This document shows, one piece after another, positions 18,476 through 30,153 of a stretch of DNA of 64,000 nt. Position numbers and translations under genes: made by a program. Location: contig NZ_BBWQ01000012.1 of assembly GCF_001463885.1 (NCBI RefSeq), forward strand, positions 62,001 to 126,000. The letters run 5' to 3'. This DNA comes from Aureimonas altamirensis (GTDB taxonomy: Bacteria; Pseudomonadota; Alphaproteobacteria; Rhizobiales; Rhizobiaceae). A model generated the notes under the pieces. That model made no database searches. It was not told the origin of the DNA and was given only the letters and a program-made list of their open reading frames with translations. Each line of letters opens with the position of its first letter. Position 1 is the first letter of the stretch.

Positions 18476-19688
18476 TGATCGCAACATATTCCTTGGTCAG
18501 GTCGCATCCATACACGGTCCACGCGCCGTCGCCGAGCCCGATATCCACGAGGATGCGGATGACATCCTCCTTCATTGCCTCGCTGGCCTCGGCCTCGCTG
18601 TAGGCCGGGTCGCGCTCGCCGTCCACGGCCACGCGCACCGATCCGAACGAGATCGCCAGCCTGTCGCGGTCGGCCGGCTCGCCGGCCTTGCCGACGGCCA
18701 TCACCACGCGGCCCCAATTGGCATCCTCGCCGGCGATGGCGGTCTTGACCAGCGGCGAGTTGGCGATGGACAGGGCGATGCGACGGGCCGAGGCGCCGTC
18801 GACCGCACCTTCCACGCGCACCTGGATCTCCTTGCGGGCCCCCTCCCCGTCGCGCGCCACCTGCCGCGCAAGGTCGGTCAGGAGTTCTCGAAGCGCGGCT
18901 CGGAAGGCGCCCAGGCGCGCATCGTCGGCGTCCGTTACAGGTGCGTTGCCGGCGCGCCCGGTGGCGAACATCAGCAGCGTGTCGGAGGTCGACGTGTCGC
19001 TGTCGACCGTCACCGAGTTGAAGCTCGGCGCCACCGCCTCGGCCAAAAGGCCCTGCAGGACCGGCGCCGCGATGGCGGCATCCGTGGCGACGAAGGACAG
19101 CATCGTGGCCATGTCGGGCGCGATCATGCCCGCACCCTTGGCAATTCCGTTGATACTGACGCTCACGCCGCCGAAATCCACCGTGGACGTGGCCATCTTG
19201 GGATAGGTGTCGGTGGTCATGATGGCCTCGGCCGCATGCCGCCAGGCACTGTCCGTCGCCGTCTGTGCCAGCTCCGGCAGAACATGCGTGAACCGCCCGG
19301 CATCGAGCGGCTCGCCGATGACGCCGGTGGAGGCCAGGAACACCTCCGATACCGAGCAGCCCACGGCCGCTGCCGCAGCCTCGGCCGTCGCGTGCGTCGT
19401 CTCGCGGCCGCGCCGCCCGGTAAAGGCGTTGGCATTGCCCGAATTGACGACGACGGCCCGTGCCGCGCCGCCGGGCAGGTTGGCGCGGCAGAAATCCACC
19501 GGTGCCGAGGGGCACCGCGAGGTCGTGAAGACGCCCGCGACGCTGGTGCCCTCATCCAGCACCATCATCATGACGTCCGTCCTGCCGCGATACTTGATAC
19601 CGGCGGCGGCCGTCGCGATTCGCACGCCCGCGATGGAGGGCATGTCGGGATAGGTCGACGGGGCAAGCGGTGAAACGGCGTCGGACAT
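18456..19688 (-). CDS. argJ: Bifunctional glutamate N-acetyltransferase/amino-acid N-acetyltransferase
   Basis: This 410-residue ArgJ transfers acetyl from N-acetylornithine to glutamate in the cyclic arginine pathway and may also use acetyl-CoA. The autocleavage site is in [16 protein letters not shown], with Thr195 as the new N-terminal nucleophile. [12 protein letters not shown] and the oxyanion-hole region STGVIGEPL are intact. The C-terminus ends [10 protein letters not shown]. It lies downstream of the parvulin gene but a hairpin between them suggests its own promoter. It continues into GNAT and mutT. Confidence 0.96.
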   Translation of the reverse strand: MSDAVSPLAPSTYPDMPSIAGVRIATAAAGIKYRGRTDVMMMVLDEGTSVAGVFTTSRCPSAPVDFCRANLPGGAARAVVVNSGNANAFTGRRGRETTHATAEAAAAAVGCSVSEVFLASTGVIGEPLDAGRFTHVLPELAQTATDSAWRHAAEAIMTTDTYPKMATSTVDFGGVSVSINGIAKGAGMIAPDMATMLSFVATDAAIAAPVLQGLLAEAVAPSFNSVTVDSDTSTSDTLLMFATGRAGNAPVTDADDARLGAFRAALRELLTDLARQVARDGEGARKEIQVRVEGAVDGASARRIALSIANSPLVKTAIAGEDANWGRVVMAVGKAGEPADRDRLAISFGSVRVAVDGERDPAYSEAEASEAMKEDVIRILVDIGLGDGAWTVYGCDLTKEYVAINGDYRS

Positions 19689-19764
19689 CTGCGGTCAGCC
19701 TCGGCTCTGTGGCCGGCGGACGCATCCGGGCCGGAGCGGACGCCGAGCGGCGACGATAAACGAA

Positions 19765-19789
19765 GACGGCCCACCATCGGCGGGCCGTC
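19765..19789 (-). terminator. Probable intrinsic terminator of the parvulin gene
   Basis: GACGGCCC and GGGCCGTC form an 8-bp stem. On the minus strand it is followed by an imperfect T-rich tract (TTCGTTTATC). It lies 54 bp after the parvulin stop and before argJ. Confidence 0.55.
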
Positions 19790-19843
19790 GAAGGGTTCAG
19801 TGCCTTTGCATCAAGGCGCGCCCGGGCGCAAGAGCCGAAAGGC

Positions 19844-20815
19844 TTACTGCGCCGGTTGCGGTGCGGCCTCGCCCTGGTTGGCGCCCTCGGGCATCTCGCC
19901 CTGGTTGAGCCCCTGCTCCAGCGCTTCCACCTGCGCCTTCAGCTCGGGGTCGACATATTCGACGTCCAGTTCCTGACGGGCGGCTTCCAGCATCTCGATA
20001 TACTTGTCGCGCAGCACCACCTGGCGGGCCTGCTCGCGCACCTGCTCGAACGGCGGGAACTGCGTCTGGCGCTTTTCCACGGCCTGGATGACGTGCCAGC
20101 CGAACTGCGTTTCCACCGGCTCCTGCGTATAGCTGCCCGGCTCCAGCGCAAAGGCCGCTTCCTCGAAGGCCGGGACCATGCGTCCCTTGGTGAAGAAGCC
20201 GAGGTCGCCCCCGTTCTGGGCCGACGGATCGCGCGAGGCTTCGCGGGCGAGGTCTTCGAACTTCTCTCCGGCGCCGAGACGCTCGATCAGCTTGTCCGCC
20301 TCGTCCTTCGTCTCCACCAGGATGTGGCGCGCATGCACCTCGTCCTGCGGCACGAAGCGTTCCTTTTCGGCATCGTAGCGGGCGCGCAGCTCATCCTCGG
20401 TGATCGCCTCGGCGCCGTGCTTGTCGAAATAGGCATTGTGCAGGGCGCGCTCGCGCAGGAAGGCGATCTGCCGTGCGACGGTGTCCTCGTCCTGCAGACC
20501 CTCGGCTTCGGCCTTGGTGGCCAGCGCCTTGACGTCGATGAGGGCCGAGATCGTCGCCAGCCGGCGCTGCTGCGGCGGCAACTGGGCGAATTGCTGGGAC
20601 AGGTCTTCGGCGGCGGCGTCCAGGTCGGCCTGGGTGATCTCCGCACCACCGACCTTTGCGACGACCGTCTCGGGCGAAACGGCGGGCGCGGCCTCGACCG
20701 GCGCTTCGGCCGCCGGTGCGGCAGGGGCCGCGGCGTCCTGCGCCTGGGCCTGGGTGGCAAGGGTGCCGAGGGCCAGCGCGGAGGCGAGCAGGCGGGCTTT
20801 CAAGCTGAGGATCAT
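19844..20815 (-). CDS. Exported parvulin-type peptidyl-prolyl cis-trans isomerase
   Basis: The protein has 323 residues with a signal peptide (about 1-26, cleavage near AQAQD) and an Ala/Pro-rich linker. A SurA/PrsA-like helical N-domain follows (about 55-165), then a parvulin domain (about 170-265) with VHARHILVETKDEA, GGDLGFFTKGRMVPAFEEAA and TQFGWHVIQ. The C-terminal tail is Gln/Glu/Pro-rich. It is likely a periplasmic folding helper for outer-membrane proteins. Divergence from secA, the preprotein translocase motor, suits that role. The start at 20815 has GGGAAGGAA upstream. Confidence 0.93.
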   Translation of the reverse strand: MILSLKARLLASALALGTLATQAQAQDAAAPAAPAAEAPVEAAPAVSPETVVAKVGGAEITQADLDAAAEDLSQQFAQLPPQQRRLATISALIDVKALATKAEAEGLQDEDTVARQIAFLRERALHNAYFDKHGAEAITEDELRARYDAEKERFVPQDEVHARHILVETKDEADKLIERLGAGEKFEDLAREASRDPSAQNGGDLGFFTKGRMVPAFEEAAFALEPGSYTQEPVETQFGWHVIQAVEKRQTQFPPFEQVREQARQVVLRDKYIEMLEAARQELDVEYVDPELKAQVEALEQGLNQGEMPEGANQGEAAPQPAQ

Positions 20816-21057
20816 GGGTTCAGGTTCCTTCCCGATGGGGCGGGCCCGGGCTTTTGCCGAGGCATGTGGCTTTTTCAGGACAGGTCGGCGAACCGCTCCC
20901 GCCGCAAACGGCGTGCCAGCGTTGACATCGCCAAGGGCCCCTCTTATCTCTCGCACGTTCTTAAAGTCCAGCCGGTTCCGGTCAAGTCAAGCGGCGACCC
21001 GCCGGCGGCGGCGGGCGGTGAAAAACCCCACCGCCAATTCTCTTGGAAGGACCCTTC

Positions 21058-23739
<2,682 letters not shown>

Positions 23740-23882
23740 CAACGGGCAATTCCGGTGTGCGGCAATCTGCCGCATGCCGGCACAACTTCTGAATTCTTGA
23801 GCGCGATGGCGCGCGGCAATCATCCTTCCATTCGGAACGCTCGGACCATGCGGTCCGGGATCAGGGATGGAAAGTCGATCTC

Positions 23883-24450
23883 ATGCCCGCCCGCTTCTCT
23901 GCCACTGCCCTTGCCGCGTGCATTCTTGCGCCGACATTTCCGGCGGCTGCGCCTTTCGGCCTGCATGCCGGCGACAGGCCGCCATCTTTCACGATCATGC
24001 GGGATAATGGGGACGGCACTGTGGTTGTCGGGGATCTCCCCGCGGCCTATCCCGGCCTCGTCCAGTTCTATGCACGGTATGACGAGGCGAACGGCCTGCT
24101 CGATTGCAGGCGTAACGGCGCCGTTCGATGGCGACGTCGAGGGCATCGCGGCCCGATCCTATTTCGATGCGCTCGCCTCCCGCCTGTCCGGCCGCTACGG
24201 CGAGGCGAAGTTCTATTCCTTTGCTATCCCCGCCGGCACCGACCATGCCGGCTGGACGGCCGAGATCGCGGCAGGCAGACGCTATCATTACGCCTTCTGG
24301 CATGGCGCGCTGGATGATGAAGCGCGATCCGTAGCGCTCAGCGTCGGCGCCGGCAGTGACGGGCGCCCCTTCGTGCTGCTGACCTATGATTTCGTCAACT
24401 TCGATCGCTGCGTGGAAACGCGCGCTTTGGCGGAGACCCCGGCGCTCTAA
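23883..24450 (+). pseudogene. Exported hypothetical protein interrupted by a frameshift
   Basis: I do not recognise the family. Frame one begins at 23883 with a signal peptide (MPARFSATALAACILAPTFP) and reads sensibly to about NGLLDC. After that it turns into Arg-rich nonsense ending at 24317. The next frame (+1) reads sensibly from about 24113 (VTAPFDGDVEGIAARSYFDA) to the stop at 24450 with a regular alpha/beta pattern. Skipping one base near 24112-24114 (inside AGGCG) joins them as LLDCR-VTAPFDGD, giving one protein of about 188 residues. Either the gene is inactivated or the assembly has a one-base error. Composition matches the neighbours. Confidence 0.65.
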
Positions 24451-24459
24451 ACCCGCGCT

Positions 24460-24654
24460 TCAGGCCACCGATGCGCGCTGCTGCCGCAACTTCGGCGGCT
24501 GCCGATTCAACCAGGCATGCGAGCCGTTCTGCGGGGAAGCGATGCCACGCGAGGCGGCATACATGGTCGTCGCCCAATCGTCGTTGGACATGTCGATTGG
24601 TTGCCGGCTGTTGTCGGCGGTCGGTGCGGTGAGATCGGCAGATAGATACGACAT
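24460..24654 (-). CDS. Small hypothetical protein, 64 aa
   Basis: I do not recognise the family. The protein starts MSYLSADLTAPTADNSRQP, is hydrophilic, and ends in a Gln/Arg-rich basic tail (LNRQPPKLRQQRASVA). There is no signal peptide or membrane segment. GGGAGGA lies eight bases before the ATG at 24654, which is the main support for it being real. It lies downstream of two minus-strand terminators, so it must have its own promoter. It converges with the frameshifted gene, 9 bp away. Confidence 0.5.
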   Translation of the reverse strand: MSYLSADLTAPTADNSRQPIDMSNDDWATTMYAASRGIASPQNGSHAWLNRQPPKLRQQRASVA

Positions 24655-24790
24655 GACCGGTTTCCTCCCGATGGGTGACGGCCTGCACTTGCGGCCGTTC
24701 TCATCTGCACAACCTGAAGGAGGCTTCAGTCGTTCCGCGCCCATGGCGCAAGAAGGGGCAGAATGCCTGAAATGTGATCAGCGAAAGAAA

Positions 24791-24824
24791 AAAGCCCGCA
24801 CCGGGGGAGGACCGGGCGGGCTTT
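24791..24824 (-). terminator. Strong Rho-independent terminator
   Basis: AAAGCCCGC and GCGGGCTTT flank a GC-rich loop. On the minus strand the stem is followed by TTTTTTC. It probably ends the L,D-transpeptidase transcript that finishes at 24941. Confidence 0.85.
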
Positions 24825-24831
24825 GAAAATG

Positions 24832-24859
24832 GCGGGCTATTTGGGAGGAGGAAGCCCGC
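24832..24859 (-). terminator. Second terminator-like hairpin in tandem
   Basis: GCGGGCT (24832-24838) pairs with AGCCCGC (24853-24859), followed on the minus strand by CATTTTC. It reuses the GCGGGC stem of the adjacent terminator. The rest of 24655-24940 holds a small hairpin at 24917-24934 and nothing else recognisable. Confidence 0.55.
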
Positions 24860-24940
24860 TAAGTGTTTTTATATCGATTTAAACGGTCGGATACCAGCGC
24901 TGCGTCTGCATGGCAGCCATGCATTGCTGCATGGCCGGCC

Positions 24941-25945
24941 TTATCGGTTAAGCAGGGAACCGAACATCGATGTCTTGGCCGGCGTGACGCGATTGCCGAG
25001 ACGGTCATACCCCTGGCGGCGGTTCTGTTCCCGCGCATAGGCTTCCGCTGTGATCGGATCGCCCGTGCGATAGGTAAAGGTGGACTGCATGGCAAAATCG
25101 CTCGGGTTCATCTTGGCGACAAGCGAAGCGATCTCGGCATCGTCGGAAATGCGGCGCGCGGCAATGGCCGGGCTTTCCTGCACCGTCGGGCAGGCGCCGG
25201 CCGCATCCAGCTCCGTCCCCTCGGGAAGCGCGGCATTGAAAAGGTAGCGCCGTTCGCAGACATCGACCTTCACAGGGCGCTTCGTCACCTCGAAGCTGTC
25301 ATACCCCTGCTTGAGCATGGACCAGAAGGCATAGTGTTCGGAATTCTTGTGCCGCGCCATGTTCTTCGGCGTCATCCGGAACGGATAGGCCTGGAACTGG
25401 AAGTTACGCTGCCCGCCTGTAAAGGATTCCCGGGCAAGGGCGTAGATTTCCTCGATCTGCTCGTTATCCATCGCGTAGCAGCCCGACGAGTTGCACGAGC
25501 CGTGCACCATCAGGTGCTGGCCGGTGAACCCATTGGAGGCATCGTAGCGGTTGGGATAGCCGATATTGATGGACAGATGATGCTGCGAGCGCGGGTTCAG
25601 CGAACCGCGCGTGATGTTGTAGAACCCTTCGGGAGCCTGCCGGTCGCCCTCGGCGCGCTTCGGCCCGAGTTTTCCGGACCAGGCACAGATGGGGTAGGTC
25701 TTCAGCAGCGCATAGGTGCCGCTGTCGGTCTGCTTCCAGACCTCGAGCTCAGACTCTTCCTTGAACAGGCGCACCAGCATGGGTGAATGCTGCCCCATGC
25801 CCTTGGCGCGCATATCCTTGACGAGCGCTGCCGGCAGGGGCGCTTCCGAACCCATGAGGTCGTCGATGCTTCCCGGCTGGCAGGCCGCGAGCACCATCAT
25901 TCCGGCTCCCATCAGGGCGGCAGTAGCAAGGCGTCTGGCGAACAT
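24941..25945 (-). CDS. Lipoprotein L,D-transpeptidase (YafK-type murein transpeptidase)
   Basis: The protein has 334 residues. A lipoprotein signal peptide ends in LAAC (about residue 22), so the mature protein should be membrane-anchored in the periplasm. The YkuD catalytic centre is LMVHGSCNSSGCYAMDNEQI, with His and the nucleophile Cys in SSGCYAM. SINIGYPNRYDASNG and ICAWSGKLGPK are typical of the YafK/DpaA subgroup, some of which act as amidases releasing murein-bound lipoprotein rather than as transpeptidases. Start 25945 is chosen at the signal peptide; the in-frame extension to 26002 is Arg/Gly-rich. Confidence 0.88.
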   Translation of the reverse strand: MFARRLATAALMGAGMMVLAACQPGSIDDLMGSEAPLPAALVKDMRAKGMGQHSPMLVRLFKEESELEVWKQTDSGTYALLKTYPICAWSGKLGPKRAEGDRQAPEGFYNITRGSLNPRSQHHLSINIGYPNRYDASNGFTGQHLMVHGSCNSSGCYAMDNEQIEEIYALARESFTGGQRNFQFQAYPFRMTPKNMARHKNSEHYAFWSMLKQGYDSFEVTKRPVKVDVCERRYLFNAALPEGTELDAAGACPTVQESPAIAARRISDDAEIASLVAKMNPSDFAMQSTFTYRTGDPITAEAYAREQNRRQGYDRLGNRVTPAKTSMFGSLLNR

Positions 25946-26075
25946 TCCCCGTTCCCCTCTGCGGCCGGACGTTTCGCCACGTCCCTGGCCGTATCGATCC
26001 AACTTTCTCGCCGAATTATGACTCCGTCAACCTTGCAGGCGGGTTAACGAAACGAAAAGCATTCTACCGAAGGGC

Positions 26076-27035
26076 TCAAACCTTGAGGTCGCGACCCATG
26101 GTCAGGAACTTCTGGCGGCGCTCGCGGCGCAGTTCATCTCCGTCCAGCCCGGCGAGCGAGGCGAAGGCATTGCGTATCGCGGCGCCTGCGCGCTGGATAG
26201 TGGCGTCCTTGTCGCGGTGCGCCCCGCCGATCGGCTCTTCGATGATCTCGTCGATGATGCCGAAGCCCTTGAGGTCCTGCGCGGTGATCTTCATCGCCTG
26301 CGCGACGTCCTTGGCGCGTGTGGCGTCACGCCACAGGATGGACGCCCCCGCCTCCGGAGAAATGACACTGTAGATTGCATGCTCCAGCATCAGTACGCGG
26401 TTGGCCGCGGCGATGGCGATGGCACCGCCGGAGCCGCCCTCGCCGATGACGAGCGATACCAGCGGCACTTTCAGGTTAAGGCAGGTTTCCGTCGACCGGG
26501 CGATCGCTTCCGCCTGTCCGCGCTCTTCGGCGCCGATGCCGGGATAGGCGCCGGCCGTATCCACCAGCGTCAGCACGGGCACGCCAAAACGCTCGGCCAG
26601 GTCCATCAGCCGCACGGCCTTGCGGTAGCCTTCCGGACGCGCCATGCCGAAATTGTGCTTCAGTCGCGTCTGGGTGTCGGAGCCCTTTTCCTGCCCGATG
26701 ACCGCGACGGGCTGGCCGTCGAAGCGGCCGAAGCCGGAAATGATCGCAAGATCCTCGGCGAAATAGCGGTCGCCCGCCAGCGGCGTGAAATCGGTGATCA
26801 GCGCGTTGACATAGTCGAGGCAGTGCGGCCTGTCGGGGTGACGCGCAACCTGTGTCTTCTGCCAGGGCGAAAGCTTGCGATAGAGATCCAGCAGCGCGTC
26901 CTGCGAACGCTTTTCGAGCCGCGCGATATCGTCGCCGACATCGAGGCTGCCTTCGTCATTGCTGATCCGCTTCAACTCCAGGATCTGGCTGTCGAGATCG
27001 GCGACCGGTTTTTCGAAGTCGAGGTAGTTGTGCAT
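26076..27035 (-). CDS. accA: Acetyl-CoA carboxylase carboxyltransferase subunit alpha
   Basis: The protein has 319 residues. It forms the carboxyltransferase with AccD and makes malonyl-CoA, the first committed step of fatty acid synthesis. Diagnostic features are the N-terminal LDFEKPVADLDSQILELKR, the carboxyltransferase core PEGYRKAVRLMDLAERFGVP, VDTAGAYPGIGAEERGQAEA and GEGGSGGAIAIA (oxyanion/CoA region). It appears to be monocistronic, with gaps of about 130-140 bp on both sides. Confidence 0.97.
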   Translation of the reverse strand: MHNYLDFEKPVADLDSQILELKRISNDEGSLDVGDDIARLEKRSQDALLDLYRKLSPWQKTQVARHPDRPHCLDYVNALITDFTPLAGDRYFAEDLAIISGFGRFDGQPVAVIGQEKGSDTQTRLKHNFGMARPEGYRKAVRLMDLAERFGVPVLTLVDTAGAYPGIGAEERGQAEAIARSTETCLNLKVPLVSLVIGEGGSGGAIAIAAANRVLMLEHAIYSVISPEAGASILWRDATRAKDVAQAMKITAQDLKGFGIIDEIIEEPIGGAHRDKDATIQRAGAAIRNAFASLAGLDGDELRRERRQKFLTMGRDLKV

Positions 27036-27178
27036 CCGTCAGCGGCGGGGCCGTCCTTTTGCCAGCCGGACTTCCGCAAGACACGGGAAAGGCCGGGAGG
27101 CCGATGATTTTGCGCGCAAACTGACGACAAGCCCCTGCCTTGTCAAGGAAGCCACCCGTTGCGCCCGGCCTCGGCGTT

Positions 27179-28099
27179 TCAACCATCCTCGAAGGCGTCC
27201 GACAGGGGATGATGCGCGGTCACGAGATCCACCAGCCGGTTTTCGAGGACATGCGTATAGATTTCGGTGGTCGAGATATCGGCATGGCCGAGAAGCTCCT
27301 GAACCACGCGCAGGTCCGCGCCGTTCTGCAAAAGGTGGCTGGCAAAGGCGTGGCGCAGCACATGCGGCGACACGATGGACGGCGGCAGCCCGGCGCGCGC
27401 CGCCAACCCCTTCAGCTCCCGCGCCACGGCCTGCCGGGTCACGTGGCCGCTGGCGGACAAAGCGGGGAACAACCATTGGGAACCGCCCTTCGCGGTCTCG
27501 GCCGATGCCGAAAAGATGGTCAGCGCTTCGGCCGCGCGCTCGCCCAGCGGCACCAGCCTGTCCTTGCCGCCCTTGCCGCGCACCAGGATGGCCGCGCCTC
27601 CGGCGCGCAGGACCGAGCGCGGCAGGCCGATCAGTTCCGATATGCGCATGCCCGATGCGTAGAGCGTCTCGGCAAAGGCATGCAGCCGCAGGGCCCGCAG
27701 CCGCCGTGCCGGCGACAGGTCCGTGTCGGCGGCCTCGGCCTCGGCCCGGTCCAGCAGGCGGCCGGCCTGGTCTTCCGACAGGGATTTCGGCAGCGTCCTG
27801 GCCTTGCGGGGTGCGTCGAGCGACCCGGTCGGATCGTCCGGCCGCCGGCCCTCCGTATAGAGAAAGCGAAAGAACTGCCGCATCGCCGCCATGCGGCGCC
27901 GGCGCGTGGCCGGGGCAAGCCCCGCTTTGGCGAGTTCGTTCATCAGGGCAGACAGATCGTCGGGGCCCGCGGCTTCCAGCCGGACGGTCAGCCGCTCCGA
28001 AATGTCGGTCAGATCGCGACGATAGGCCGCCAGCGTGTGGGGCGACGCGCCGCGCTCCACGGCAAGCGCCTCGAGGAATTCGTCGATGGCGCGGCTCAT
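27179..28099 (-). CDS. xerD: Site-specific tyrosine recombinase XerD
   Basis: The protein has 306 residues. An N-terminal core-binding domain (FLEALAVERGASPHTLAAYR) precedes the catalytic domain with Arg in SGMRISELIGL, the HxxR box HVLRHAFASHLL, the GHADIS box and the catalytic Tyr in TEIYTHV. With XerC it resolves chromosome dimers at dif. The position next to aroK fits the usual rhizobial arrangement of xerD, so this is not a mobile-element integrase. The ATG overlaps the stop of the small membrane-protein gene by 4 bp. Confidence 0.95.
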   Translation of the reverse strand: MSRAIDEFLEALAVERGASPHTLAAYRRDLTDISERLTVRLEAAGPDDLSALMNELAKAGLAPATRRRRMAAMRQFFRFLYTEGRRPDDPTGSLDAPRKARTLPKSLSEDQAGRLLDRAEAEAADTDLSPARRLRALRLHAFAETLYASGMRISELIGLPRSVLRAGGAAILVRGKGGKDRLVPLGERAAEALTIFSASAETAKGGSQWLFPALSASGHVTRQAVARELKGLAARAGLPPSIVSPHVLRHAFASHLLQNGADLRVVQELLGHADISTTEIYTHVLENRLVDLVTAHHPLSDAFEDG

Positions 28100-28290
28100 G
28101 GCTGGCTGGACGCGGACCCGTCGACCTCTTCCGCCGGGGTCTGCCCGCCCTGCCCCAGGCTGCGCAGCGGCACCGTTTCCATGACTTCGCTCTGGTTCGG
28201 TTCGACATACAGCACCAGCAGCGCCATGGACGCGATGACCACGGCGGCGATGACGATCAGGGCGGACAGGAGTCGAACGAGTGTAGGCAT
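28096..28290 (-). CDS. Small single-pass membrane protein, 64 aa
   Basis: The N-terminus is MPTLVRLLSAL, followed by a strongly hydrophobic segment (about 5-29: LIVIAAVVIASMALLVLYVE). The C-terminal part is short and hydrophilic (EVMETVPLRSLGQ). I recognise no named domain, but a small membrane protein at this spot, between aroK and xerD, recurs in rhizobial genomes as I remember them. It is translationally coupled to xerD by a 4-bp overlap and divergent from aroK. Confidence 0.75.
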   Translation of the reverse strand: MPTLVRLLSALIVIAAVVIASMALLVLYVEPNQSEVMETVPLRSLGQGGQTPAEEVDGSASSQP

Positions 28291-28432
28291 GTCGCTTTCG
28301 GGCTTCGGACCGTTCAGAGCAGCGATTGTCCCTCGGCAAGGGTTAACACTTCCATTGCCCCCGCGCCAAGCTTGACGCGGACGGCGCTTTCCTGTTTTCG
28401 AGGCGGATCACAATGAAGGGCACGCCCCCCGT

Positions 28433-29017
28433 ATGACGTCCACCGCCGACAAGACACGGCTCAAGGCCGCGCCGCTGGAGCTGCATGGCCGCTCCATCGC
28501 GCTTGTCGGGCTGATGGGCGCCGGCAAGACGACCATCGGCCGCAAGCTGGCGCAGATCCTGGGCCTGCCCTTCGTGGATTCCGACGCGGAGATCGAACGC
28601 GTGTCGCGCATGACGGTATCGGAACTCTTCGCCGCCTATGGCGAGCCCGAGTTCCGGGCGCTGGAAGCCCGCGTCGTCGCGCGCATCGCCGAAGAAGAGC
28701 CCCGCGTGATCGGCACGGGCGGCGGCGCCTACATGAACGAGGCGACCCGGGAGCTGCTGCGCGAGCGCGCCTATACCGTCTGGCTGAAAGCCGACCTCGA
28801 CCTTCTGATGGAACGCGTCTCGAAGCGCCCGACGCGGCCTTTGCTGCAGGCGGCCGATCCGCGCGCCGTGATGCGCGAGCTGATGGACCATCGCTACCCC
28901 ATCTACGCACAGGCGGATTTGACCGTGCAAAGCCGCAATGCGCGGCGCGAGACGATCGCAGCGGAGATCGTTTCGGCGCTGCGCCAAAAGATCGAAAAGG
29001 ACAGGCAAGCGCGATGA
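28433..29017 (+). CDS. aroK: Shikimate kinase
   Basis: The protein has 194 residues. It phosphorylates shikimate at the 3-hydroxyl in chorismate synthesis. The P-loop is GLMGAGKTT (about 26-34), the shikimate-binding Asp is in FVDSDAEIE, and TGGGAYMNE and RPLLQ complete the substrate and lid regions. The N-terminal extension of about 20 residues before the fold is common in alphaproteobacteria. Its stop overlaps the aroB start by 4 bp, so the pair is translationally coupled. Confidence 0.97.
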   Translation: MTSTADKTRLKAAPLELHGRSIALVGLMGAGKTTIGRKLAQILGLPFVDSDAEIERVSRMTVSELFAAYGEPEFRALEARVVARIAEEEPRVIGTGGGAYMNEATRELLRERAYTVWLKADLDLLMERVSKRPTRPLLQAADPRAVMRELMDHRYPIYAQADLTVQSRNARRETIAAEIVSALRQKIEKDRQAR

Positions 29018-30153
29018 TCGTTTCCGACGCAGGCGCCGATACGCGCACGGTGCATGTGGACCTCGGCGCACGCTCCTACGACATCCTCGTCGGCGGCGGG
29101 CTGGTGGCCCGCGCCGGACAGGAGATCGCCGCGCGGCTGCCCGGCATCCGCGCCGCCATCGTGACCGACGCCAATGTCGCGCCGCTGCATCTGGACCGCC
29201 TGTCCGCAGCCTTGGACGAAGCCGGGATCGGCCACGTGCCCATCGTTCTGCCTGCGGGCGAAACCACCAAGAGCTTCGACCACCTGATGCAGCTTGTCGA
29301 TGCGCTTCTCGGCGCGCGGCTGGAACGCGGCGATGCCGTCATTGCGCTGGGCGGCGGCGTGATCGGCGACCTGTCGGGCTTTGCGGCCGGCATCGTGCGG
29401 CGGGGCATGCGTTTCGTCCAGCTACCGACCAGCCTTCTGGCACAGGTGGACTCTTCCGTCGGTGGCAAGACGGGCATCAACTCCCCGCGCGGAAAAAACC
29501 TGATCGGCGTCTTCCACCAGCCGGCGCTGGTGCTGGCCGATACGGACATCCTCTCCACCCTCTCCAGGCGGGAATTCGCCGCCGGCTATGCCGAGGTGGT
29601 CAAGTACGGCCTGATCGACAGGCCGGACTTCTTCGAATGGCTGGAAGCCAATCATGCCGCGATCTTCGCGGGGGGGCCGGCACGCGTCGAGGCCGTGGCA
29701 CGGTGCTGCGAGGCCAAGGCCGCCGTCGTTGCCGACGACGAGCGCGAAGACGGCAACCGCGCGCTGCTCAACCTCGGCCATACATTCGGGCATGCGCTGG
29801 AATCGGCCGTCCGCTACGACCCGGAGCGCCTGGTGCATGGCGAGGGCGTGGCCATCGGCATGGCGCTGGCGCACCGCTTTTCGCACCGGCTGGGCCTGAT
29901 CGACGGGCAGGATGTCACGCGGGTGGAACGCCATCTGCAGGCCGTGGGCCTGCCCACCCGCATCGACGCCATACCGGGGCCTGCCCTGGACGTCGATACG
30001 TTGATGGACAGGATCGCACAGGACAAGAAGGTTTCCCGGGGGCAGCTCACCTTCATCCTGACGCGCGGCATCGGCCAGTCGTTCATCGCCAAAGAAGTCG
30101 TGCCCGACGACGTCCGCGCCTTCCTCAGCGCGGAGACGGCTGCGGCCGCCTGA
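29014..30153 (+). CDS. aroB: 3-dehydroquinate synthase
   Basis: The protein has 379 residues. It converts DAHP to 3-dehydroquinate using NAD and a metal ion. Motifs include ALGGGVIGDLSGFAAGI (NAD binding), PTSLLAQVDSSVGGKTGIN and the metal ligands in GHTFGHALE and HGEGVAIGMALAH. It is the second gene of aroK-aroB. Its 3' end overlaps the convergent DUF1275 gene by 29 bp. Confidence 0.97.
   Translation: MIVSDAGADTRTVHVDLGARSYDILVGGGLVARAGQEIAARLPGIRAAIVTDANVAPLHLDRLSAALDEAGIGHVPIVLPAGETTKSFDHLMQLVDALLGARLERGDAVIALGGGVIGDLSGFAAGIVRRGMRFVQLPTSLLAQVDSSVGGKTGINSPRGKNLIGVFHQPALVLADTDILSTLSRREFAAGYAEVVKYGLIDRPDFFEWLEANHAAIFAGGPARVEAVARCCEAKAAVVADDEREDGNRALLNLGHTFGHALESAVRYDPERLVHGEGVAIGMALAHRFSHRLGLIDGQDVTRVERHLQAVGLPTRIDAIPGPALDVDTLMDRIAQDKKVSRGQLTFILTRGIGQSFIAKEVVPDDVRAFLSAETAAAA

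Noticed and set aside
24917-24934. Hairpin CCATGCA-TTGC-TGCATGG next to the L,D-transpeptidase stop
   Set aside because: Only 7 bp, AT-containing and without a T-run; too weak to call a terminator or site.
27179-28099. Integrase that could mark a mobile element
   Set aside because: Length, motifs and the position next to aroK fit chromosomal xerD. There are no attachment repeats, tRNA gene or other mobility genes.
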